DNA from: an uncultured Actinomyces sp.
GTDB lineage: Bacteria > Actinomycetota > Actinomycetes > Actinomycetales > Actinomycetaceae
Direction: 5' to 3'
Assembly (NCBI GenBank): GCA_902773415.1
Contig: CACYEE010000209.1
Location: forward strand, 1 to 17,915
DNA: 17,915 bases
This document shows, in pieces, positions 12,268 to 17,915 of this stretch. The position numbers and the translations under genes are program-made. Numbering within the stretch: position 1 is the stretch's first letter; every line of letters starts with the position of its first letter. The notes beneath the pieces are model-generated. The model searched no databases and was not told where the DNA came from. It saw nothing but the letters and a program-made list of their open reading frames with translations.

Positions 12268-14691
12268 TTATCCGATGGCCACAACAGGCACGGAAAGCGC
12301 GGAACCGGAAGCGTCGCGCTTTTCGTCGATTTCGGGAAGCACGAGCGGCTGTCCTGCCGAACCGACCGCGCGAAGCGGGCCGGTACCGACGTGCGCGAGC
12401 ACGAGAACATCCTCTCCCTTGAGGAAGCGCTGGGCCCGCACGCCTCCGGTTCCCCTCCCCTTGGCAGGGTACCGGTCCAGAGGCGTCACCTTCGCAGTGC
12501 CGGCTTGCGTGCCGGGAAGCGCCGAAGTCGTACCGGCAACGGTGGCGACCAAGGCCCCGGAAACATCGTCGGAAGGAACGACGCCAAGCGCGAGAACGCT
12601 TGCGCCGCCAGACAGGCGGATTCCCGCGATGCCCTGGCCCGAGCGGCCCTGGGGGCGAACGTTCGATGCGGAGAAACGCAGGAGCTGGGCATCGGTCGCC
12701 ACAAGAACGATTTCGTCCGAGTCGAGGCAGGGGGCGGCGCCGACGAGCCTGTCGCCGGGGGCAAGCGTGATGATGTCCCACGAATCCTTGGAGATGGCGG
12801 GAGCCTTGACGCGCTTGATCTTTCCCGAAGCCGTCGCGAGGGCGACGGGCGGGGCGTCTCCGGCCAGGGAAACGAGAGCAAGAACCTCGGCCTCGCCCGC
12901 ATGCACAAGATCCGCCACCTGCACCCCTGCGGCGAGCGACGGGGTGCTCGTGGGCGAGGGGATTGCCGGCACGTCAAGCACCGGCAGACGGTGGAGCATG
13001 CCGTCGGAGGTGATGGCGCCGACTTCGGAGCGTGCGGTCGTAGCGAGCACGCAGCGCAGCGCATCGTGCTTCAGGCGCCTGCCCTCGCGCGTCAGCGGCG
13101 TGTCGTCCGCGGTTCGCGCGACAAGACCGGTGACGGACAAAAGCACGTGGCACGGGTCGTCGGCAACCTCCAGTGGCGCCTCCGAGGCTTTCTGCTCCAG
13201 GCCCTCCGATTCCAGGAGCACCGTGCGGCGCGGCGTGCCGTAGATTCGGGCAACTTCTGCAAGCTCGTCGGAAACGACCTCGCGCAGGCGGGCAGGCGAA
13301 GCGAGAATCGCCTCAAGCATCGCGATGTCCTTTTCCAGGGCATCCTTGCGCTGCTCGAGCTCGATCTGCGAGTACTTCGTCAGGCGGCGCAGCCGAAGTT
13401 CGAGAATGAAGCTCGCCTGCTCGCCGGACAGGCCGAAGGTTTCTCGAAGGCGGGCGTGGGCCGTGGCGGCGTCGTCGGAGGAGCGGATGATGGCGATGAC
13501 CTCGTCGATGTTGAGAACGGCAATGAGCAGGCCGTCGATCCGGTGGACGTCCTCGCGGGCCTTGGCGAGGCGGTATTCGCTTCGCCGGCGCGTCACCTCG
13601 AGCCGGTGGCCCAGGAACACGTCGAGCAGCTCGCGCAGCCCGAGCGTGCGCGGCTGGCCGTCGACAAGCGCAACGTTGTTGATGGCGAAATTCGTCTCGA
13701 GCGGAGTCTTCCGGTACAGCTGGGCGAGCACGGCCTCCGGGTTGAAGCCGTTCTTGACCTCGACGACAAGCCGCGTTCCATTGATGCGGTCGGTAAAGTC
13801 GGCGATGTCGGAGATGCCCTGGATCTTCTTGTCCTTGACGAGAACCTTCACCCGTTCGATGACCTTCTCCGGGCCGATTCCAAAGGGAAGCTCCGTAAAC
13901 ACGATGCCCTTTTTGCGGGGTTTGACCTGCTCGATCTTTCCGGTCGCGCGCATCGTGAACGTGCCGGTTCCCTTGGCGTAGGCCTCGCGCACCCCGTCGA
14001 GCCCGACAATCATCGCGCCCTCGGGGAGGTCGGGACCGGGAATGAGACGCATGAGTTCGTCGAGCGTCGCCTCCGGGTTGGCGAGCAGATGGCGTGCGCC
14101 GTCGATCACCTCGGAAAGATTGTGGGGCGCCATCTTCGTTGCCATGCCGACGGCGATTCCTTCGGCCCCGTTGACGAGAAGGTTCGGGATGGCGGCGGGC
14201 AGCACTTCGGGCTGCAGGAGCGTGTTGTCGTAGTTGGGAACCATGTCGACGACGTCCTCGTCGAGCGAGGCCGTCATCGCGAGCGCCGCATCGGCCATGC
14301 GCGCTTCGGTGTATCGGGCCGCGGCCGGGCCATCGTCGGGCGAACCGAAATTGCCGTGGCCGTCGACAAGCGGAAGGCGCATCTTGAAGGGCTGGGCAAG
14401 ATGGACCATCGCCTCGTAGATCGCGGAATCCCCGTGCGGGTGAAGCCGGCCCATGACATCGCCGACGACACGGGACGATTTCACATGGCCCTTGTCGGGG
14501 CGCAGTCCCATCTGGTTCATCTGGAACAGGATGCGCCTCTGGACGGGCTTGAGGCCGTCGCGCGCATCGGGAAGGGCACGGGCGTAGATGACGGAATACG
14601 AGTAGGCGAGGAAGGAGCTGGTCATCTCCTCGCTGATGTCGATTCCGACGATGTTCTCCTGTGCCTTCGTGGGCGTTCCCGGTCGTGCCAT
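12268..14691 (-). CDS. parC: DNA topoisomerase IV subunit A (ParC-type GyrA paralogue)
   Basis: The 807-residue breakage-reunion subunit partners ParE and decatenates sister chromosomes. The winged-helix region has DARDGLKPVQRRIL (42-55), the quinolone-determining stretch HPHGDSAIYEA with S89 and E93, and AARYTEA with catalytic Y127. The Ser/Glu pair is the unmutated, ParC-like state. The C-terminal beta-pinwheel (about 500-807) has degenerate repeats (KIKRVKAP, VRPQGRSGQG, KGRGTGGVR) but no canonical GyrA box (QRRGGKG), which supports topo IV over gyrase. The open frame extends upstream to 14958; I start at 14691 (MARPGTPTKA), where a GATAAT -10 lies 6 nt upstream and family similarity begins. 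No ribosome site is seen, consistent with a leaderless mRNA. Confidence 0.93.
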   Translation of the reverse strand: MARPGTPTKAQENIVGIDISEEMTSSFLAYSYSVIYARALPDARDGLKPVQRRILFQMNQMGLRPDKGHVKSSRVVGDVMGRLHPHGDSAIYEAMVHLAQPFKMRLPLVDGHGNFGSPDDGPAAARYTEARMADAALAMTASLDEDVVDMVPNYDNTLLQPEVLPAAIPNLLVNGAEGIAVGMATKMAPHNLSEVIDGARHLLANPEATLDELMRLIPGPDLPEGAMIVGLDGVREAYAKGTGTFTMRATGKIEQVKPRKKGIVFTELPFGIGPEKVIERVKVLVKDKKIQGISDIADFTDRINGTRLVVEVKNGFNPEAVLAQLYRKTPLETNFAINNVALVDGQPRTLGLRELLDVFLGHRLEVTRRRSEYRLAKAREDVHRIDGLLIAVLNIDEVIAIIRSSDDAATAHARLRETFGLSGEQASFILELRLRRLTKYSQIELEQRKDALEKDIAMLEAILASPARLREVVSDELAEVARIYGTPRRTVLLESEGLEQKASEAPLEVADDPCHVLLSVTGLVARTADDTPLTREGRRLKHDALRCVLATTARSEVGAITSDGMLHRLPVLDVPAIPSPTSTPSLAAGVQVADLVHAGEAEVLALVSLAGDAPPVALATASGKIKRVKAPAISKDSWDIITLAPGDRLVGAAPCLDSDEIVLVATDAQLLRFSASNVRPQGRSGQGIAGIRLSGGASVLALGVVPSDDVSGALVATVAGTTSALPGTQAGTAKVTPLDRYPAKGRGTGGVRAQRFLKGEDVLVLAHVGTGPLRAVGSAGQPLVLPEIDEKRDASGSALSVPVVAIG

Positions 14692-14697
14692 GCCCCG

Positions 14698-14703
14698 ATT
14701 ATC
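14698..14703 (-). promoter_or_regulatory. Candidate -10 element of parC (leaderless)
   Basis: GATAAT on the minus strand matches TATAAT at five of six positions and ends exactly 6 nt before the ATG at 14691. No Shine-Dalgarno is present in the gap. No convincing -35. Confidence 0.55.
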
Positions 14704-14781
14704 CCGATTCTCGGGCGCGACGCCGAGAAAGGGCAGGCAGGGTGTTCCGTGACTTTTCCGACGGTCGGGTGCCGCAGGGCG

Positions 14782-14794
14782 GGGCAGGCTGCCC
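14782..14794. repeat. 13-bp inverted repeat upstream of DUF5998 gene
   Basis: GGGCAG-G-CTGCCC is a perfect 6+1+6 inverted repeat in the parC/DUF5998 divergent region, 6 bp upstream of the DUF5998 -10-like hexamer and so within its spacer and -35 zone. It could be an operator; no regulator is known. Confidence 0.3.
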
Positions 14795-14800
14795 ATGTGC

Positions 14801-14806
14801 AAGAAT
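14801..14806 (+). promoter_or_regulatory. Candidate -10 element of DUF5998 gene (leaderless)
   Basis: AAGAAT matches TATAAT at four of six positions, including A2 and T6, and lies 6 nt before the GTG at 14813. Weaker than the parE and parC elements but the same geometry. Confidence 0.35.
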
Positions 14807-14812
14807 GGGGCG

Positions 14813-15379
14813 GTGAGCAAACGCAAGGATTTCTTTACAGAACTCGCCTCGGTCGTGGCGAAGGACTCGCCGATCGTTCTCGACGTGCTGCACACGCTTG
14901 GCCCGAAGGCGCAGGTCGATGCGTATTTCATTCGTCCCGAGACGGTCATGGACGACAACTCGGTTTACGATTCCCTCGCGATCTATGTCGTGGGCGACGG
15001 CCGACTGACGATCATCGTGTCGGACATTTCCCACGAATACGCGCCCGAAGGCGAGTTCCTCACCTCGACCTTCGACACCGAGCTTTCCCGGATCCGCGAC
15101 TACCAGGTGGTGCGCCGCCGCGTTCTCGACGGCGACGAATCGGGTGCCTATACGGGGGTCATCATGCGGCTGCGCTGGGGCGCCACGCTGTCCGCGGACC
15201 TGCTTCCGGGTTCCTGCGACGACCCGAACTGCACGGCCGATCACGGCTACGTGGGCCACCTGATGGGCACCGACGCCGAAATCGTGCTTGACGGGACGCT
15301 TTCGCGCGAGACGTTCCTCAAGGGCCTGGCCTTCGTCGAGGAACTCGGTGCGATGATTCGGGAAGCCACCCGCCGATGA
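14813..15379 (+). CDS. DUF5998 family protein
   Basis: The 188-residue protein of unknown function matches the actinobacterial DUF5998 family by its general layout and by its place before a phosphodiesterase gene. Visible features are a basic start (MSKRKDFFTELA), alternating hydrophobic strands with an HEYAPEGEF segment, a CDDPNC pair of cysteines near residue 138 followed by DHGY, and a C-terminal helix. The two cysteines with the nearby histidine could bind a metal, but this is speculation. No signal peptide or membrane segment. I chose the GTG at 14813 rather than the in-frame ATG at 14795 because the preceding six residues look unlike the family and a -10-like hexamer overlaps them. The stop overlaps the next start (ATGA). 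Confidence 0.82.
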   Translation: MSKRKDFFTELASVVAKDSPIVLDVLHTLGPKAQVDAYFIRPETVMDDNSVYDSLAIYVVGDGRLTIIVSDISHEYAPEGEFLTSTFDTELSRIRDYQVVRRRVLDGDESGAYTGVIMRLRWGATLSADLLPGSCDDPNCTADHGYVGHLMGTDAEIVLDGTLSRETFLKGLAFVEELGAMIREATRR

Positions 15380-16509
15380 GCATTCCCGAGGGCTTTGTCC
15401 GGCCCGCGCCACGCAATGTCTCCCTCGTGCTGGCCGGGGCGCTGGCCGCCGTCGGCCTGCTCGACGCGGAGGATGCGCAGGAAGCGGCCCGCACGCTTCG
15501 CATCGAGGCCGCGCCGCGTGTCTGCGTCGTTGTCGTCGATGGCCTCGGAGCCGAAAACCTCGCGGCGCGTTCGGGCCATGCGCGCACCCTGCAATCGTGG
15601 GGAGCGCAGGAGCCGATCACCTCCGTCTGCCCTTCGACGACGTCCGCCGCGATCACGGCGCTGGGCACCGCCGCCCTTCCCGGGCGTACCGCAATGATGG
15701 GCTATTCGCTTCGCAACCCCGCCGACGGCACCCTGTTCTCCCTCATCAAATGGGAAGGAACGGGGCTTGACGCGCGTTCCTGGCAGAAGGTGGCGACTCT
15801 CGCCGAACGTCTTGGGGAGGGTGCCGGAGGTTTCGGCGTCGTCCAGCCGCGTTCTTACATCGGCTCGGGACTGAGCCTCGCCGCGCTGCGGGGAGCCCCT
15901 GCGATTGCGGCCGACACTGCCGAGGAACGGGTCGCGGCGGCGGCGAAGGCCCTGCGTTCGGGCATGAAAGCCGTCTATCTCTACTGGGGGGAACTCGACC
16001 ACGCCGGGCATGCCCGAGGCTGGCAGTCGAACGAGTGGACGGCTTGCCTCGAAGAGCTCGATGCGGGCATGAGGACGCTTGCGCGCTCCGTTCCTTCAGG
16101 AACGCTCATCATCCTGACCGCCGACCACGGGATGGTCGACGTCGAGCGCAGATGGGATGTCGCCGACAATCCTCGCCTCGCCGAGGGAGTGTCTCTCGTT
16201 GCCGGGGAGGAACGCGCCGTGCAGGCCTATACGGACGAGCCGGACGCGGTCGGGGCACGCTGGCAGGATGTTCTCGGCGAGGCGGCGTGGGTCCTGACCC
16301 GCGAGGAGGCTTTCGGCGAGGGACTGTTCGGATCGGAAACGGAGGCGGGCCGCGCCGTGGCCGGAGACGTTTTCGCCTTCATGACGGACCGTTTCGCAGT
16401 CGCCGATTCGAGGGTTCGCCCGAACCCGAAGGCCCCGTTCATGGTGGGCGTGCATGGTTCGCTGACCTCCGCCGAGATGCGTGTCCCCTTCCTCATGGAG
16501 GTTGCCTGA
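15376..16509 (+). CDS. Alkaline phosphatase superfamily (nucleotide pyrophosphatase/phosphodiesterase-like) protein
   Basis: The 377-residue protein has the metal and nucleophile signature of the type I phosphodiesterase/nucleotide pyrophosphatase group. VVVDGLG carries D55. CPSTTSAA carries the likely nucleophile Thr (88 or 89). GELDHAGH supplies Asp and His, TADHGM supplies Asp and His, and GVHGSLT near the C-terminus supplies the last His. Two zinc ions are expected. I see no clear signal peptide: the first hydrophobic stretch (about 15-28) is weak and Ala-rich, so the protein may be cytoplasmic. The substrate is unknown and could be a nucleotide, a phosphonate or a lipid headgroup. It overlaps the DUF5998 stop by four bases and ends one base before the thymidine kinase start. 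Confidence 0.9.
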   Translation: MSIPEGFVRPAPRNVSLVLAGALAAVGLLDAEDAQEAARTLRIEAAPRVCVVVVDGLGAENLAARSGHARTLQSWGAQEPITSVCPSTTSAAITALGTAALPGRTAMMGYSLRNPADGTLFSLIKWEGTGLDARSWQKVATLAERLGEGAGGFGVVQPRSYIGSGLSLAALRGAPAIAADTAEERVAAAAKALRSGMKAVYLYWGELDHAGHARGWQSNEWTACLEELDAGMRTLARSVPSGTLIILTADHGMVDVERRWDVADNPRLAEGVSLVAGEERAVQAYTDEPDAVGARWQDVLGEAAWVLTREEAFGEGLFGSETEAGRAVAGDVFAFMTDRFAVADSRVRPNPKAPFMVGVHGSLTSAEMRVPFLMEVA

Positions 16510-16510
16510 C

Positions 16511-17143
16511 ATGGCCGAACTCGTCTTCTATTCGGGAACGATGGACTGCGGCAAGTCCACGCTTGCGCTTCAGACCGCCTACAACCACGAGCGGCGCGGC
16601 CTTCGCGGGCTCGTGTTCACGCAGAACGACCGCGCCGGCCAGGGGCGCCTGTCCTCGCGGATCGGCATCGAAATGGACGCGATCGAGGTAAGCAAGGCTT
16701 TCGATTTCCGCGAGGTCGTTGCGTGCGAGCTCGGAGAAGGCCGCAGGGTCGATTTCCTGATTTGCGACGAAGTGCAGTTCTATGCCCCGGTTCAGGTGGA
16801 GCAGCTTGCGGCGGTTGTCGACGACTTCGGCATCGACGTCTACGGCTTCGGCATCACCTCGGATTTCCAGACGAGGCTGTTTCCCGGTTCGGCCCGCATG
16901 ATCGAGCTTGCAGACCAGGTCGTTACCCTGCAAGTCAAGGCGCTGTGCTGGTGCGGCAGGCGCGCGACCCACAATGCGCGGACCGTCGAGGGAATCATGG
17001 TGACCGAGGGAGAACAGGTCGTTCCGGGGGATACGGATGCCGATGTCGGCTACGAGGTTCTGTGCCGCCGGCACCATATGCGCCGCATGACTGCCGTATC
17101 GGCGAACGCGGCGCGAGGGGCGCGGACCCTGTTCGATTCGTGA
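16511..17143 (+). CDS. tdk: Thymidine kinase, type II (TK1-like)
   Basis: The 210-residue enzyme phosphorylates thymidine to dTMP for salvage in the cytoplasm. The P-loop is GTMDCGKST (9-17). ICDEVQFY (84-91) holds the Mg2+-linked Asp and the catalytic Glu E87. The C-terminal lasso domain has a zinc site with C146 and C148 (LCWCGR), then C185 and H188 (LCRRHHM), so one cysteine of the usual second pair appears replaced by His. The ATG at 16511 is preferred over an in-frame ATG at 16481 inside the upstream gene; GGAGG lies 9 nt before it. One base separates it from the phosphodiesterase stop, so the three genes DUF5998-phosphodiesterase-tdk probably form an operon. It faces sepH with a 48-bp gap. 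Confidence 0.94.
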   Translation: MAELVFYSGTMDCGKSTLALQTAYNHERRGLRGLVFTQNDRAGQGRLSSRIGIEMDAIEVSKAFDFREVVACELGEGRRVDFLICDEVQFYAPVQVEQLAAVVDDFGIDVYGFGITSDFQTRLFPGSARMIELADQVVTLQVKALCWCGRRATHNARTVEGIMVTEGEQVVPGDTDADVGYEVLCRRHHMRRMTAVSANAARGARTLFDS

Positions 17144-17191
17144 TGCCGGGACCGGCTTCGCAAGACGGGCACCGACATTCCCGAGCCGGAA

Positions 17192-17914
17192 TCAGTCCTT
17201 CCTGCCGAAAACGATTTCGTCCCAGGTCGGCACCGACGGCCGGTTCTGGCGGCGAATCTTCTTGAAAGGCCTGGAGGTTCCCTCGAGGTCGGTATCGGCC
17301 AGCAGGGAAAAGGCCCCGGCGTGTCTCGCGGAGGCCGAATCCGTGCTTGCGGTGTCGGACGTTTCGGCCGTGGGCTCCGTCGCTCCGGGTTCCGGGGAAG
17401 CTCCTGCGCCGGCAGGCTCGGCCGAGTTGCCGGCCGCTTCCTGCGGGGAAGGACGCGGAGGGAGGGAGAGGACGTCGGCGGCGGTCTCCAGTTCCTCGGG
17501 AGTCCCGGCAGTCGGAGGCGTCAGCGACGGAACGCCGCGCTGCGAGTCGAGACTGGCGAGAACGGCGTCGATTCGGGAATCGGAAGCGGCAACGGCGGGG
17601 GGTTCCGTGTCCGCCTCGGGCGAGGGGCCGGGCAGAGGCGTCCGCGTCGAGGATTCTTCGGAGGCGGTGTCGATGGACAGAGGATCGTCGACGGGCGCGG
17701 GCGGAGTATTCGGTGCCCGCCAGGCGGTTTCGGGCGTGAGGGGAGTTTCCGAAAGCCAGACGGCCTCCTCGTCGATGGCCTCGCAGGTCTGCGCGTCGAG
17801 GTCGACATGCCAGGTGGCGACGCGGTCGCGCTCGGCCGTCACGTAGCGTGCGAGGACCGTCCACGGTTCCCCCTTGCGGCGCAGCGAATCCCATTCGATG
17901 TCGGCGGGCTTGAC
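17192..17914 (-). CDS. sepH: Septation protein SepH (DUF3071), 5' end missing
   Basis: The visible 240 residues are the C-terminal part; the gene continues beyond the right edge with no stop in between. The first residues (VKPADIEWDSLRRKGEPW, then TVLARYV and WHVDLDAQT) match the end of the DUF3071 N-terminal domain. A long Pro/Ser/Thr/Glu-rich disordered linker follows, then a short conserved tail (RPSVPTWDEIVFGRKD), diagnostic of SepH. SepH stimulates FtsZ assembly at division sites in actinobacteria. An ATG-like start at 17842 is not the true start because homology extends to the window edge. The gap to tdk holds only a weak inverted repeat (CCGGCT/AGCCGG, 17152-17189), so termination between them is unclear. 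Confidence 0.92.
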   Translation of the reverse strand, partial: VKPADIEWDSLRRKGEPWTVLARYVTAERDRVATWHVDLDAQTCEAIDEEAVWLSETPLTPETAWRAPNTPPAPVDDPLSIDTASEESSTRTPLPGPSPEADTEPPAVAASDSRIDAVLASLDSQRGVPSLTPPTAGTPEELETAADVLSLPPRPSPQEAAGNSAEPAGAGASPEPGATEPTAETSDTASTDSASARHAGAFSLLADTDLEGTSRPFKKIRRQNRPSVPTWDEIVFGRKD

Positions 17915-17915
17915 C

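Noticed and set aside
14692..14958. N-terminal extension of ParC by 89 codons
   Set aside because: The extra residues overlap the DUF5998 gene antisense and contain no family sequence; a -10-like GATAAT lies 6 nt before the chosen start.
12391..15291. Plus-strand open frame of about 966 codons opposite parC and running into the DUF5998 gene
   Set aside because: Antisense to an intact ParC; no recognisable domain and no ribosome site.

Overview
The window is high-GC actinobacterial chromosome. The evidence is the gene content: PIM synthesis genes, a HrdB-type principal sigma factor with a long charged N-terminus, DUF4192, DUF7455, DUF5998, a GNAT gene between two type II topoisomerase genes, and SepH. 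A type II thymidine kinase in this setting leans towards Actinomycetaceae or Micrococcales relatives, but that placement is inference from gene order, not a phylogeny. No phage, IS element, CRISPR array, tRNA or rRNA was found.

Layout. (1) 1-3963, plus strand: a tightly packed set of the PIM acyltransferase tail (patA-like), pimA, a membrane-anchored protein that looks like a degenerate LemA, a PrsW-type intramembrane protease, and a NUDIX hydrolase. Start/stop overlaps suggest translational coupling. A hairpin at 3966-3989 closes it. (2) 4005-6302: a polyprenyl diphosphate synthase (minus) divergent from a DUF4192 gene (plus). (3) 6303-7888: sigA, preceded by a motif matching the sigma-R/SigH thiol-stress consensus (GGAAT-N18-GTT). 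(4) 7794-8490, minus: a DEDDh 3'-5' exonuclease gene with a one-base frameshift, whose reading frame also runs through the strong hairpin at 7923-7968 into the end of sigA. (5) 8675-14691: a DUF7455 zinc-ribbon-like protein and parE on plus, facing a two-domain GNAT and parC on minus; the parE and GNAT stop codons share bases in a CTAG. (6) 14813-17143, plus: DUF5998, an alkaline-phosphatase-superfamily phosphodiesterase and thymidine kinase, facing the 3' part of sepH at the right edge.

How they fit together. The left block concerns envelope lipids (phosphatidylinositol mannosides, isoprenoid carriers) and membrane proteolysis. The centre holds the core transcription factor and the topo IV-type decatenase. 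The right block holds nucleotide salvage and the cell-division regulator SepH. Four genes (the polyprenyl synthase gene, parE, parC, DUF5998) have a -10-like hexamer exactly 6 nt upstream of the chosen start codon, suggesting leaderless mRNAs, while pimA, sigA, the exonuclease and the GNAT gene have recognisable Shine-Dalgarno sequences.

Most of the window is core genome. The observations most worth following are the sigma-R-like promoter of sigA, the broken exonuclease with its run-through of a terminator, the repeated leaderless geometry, and the unnamed LemA-like protein next to PrsW. I saw no convincing previously undescribed multi-gene system.
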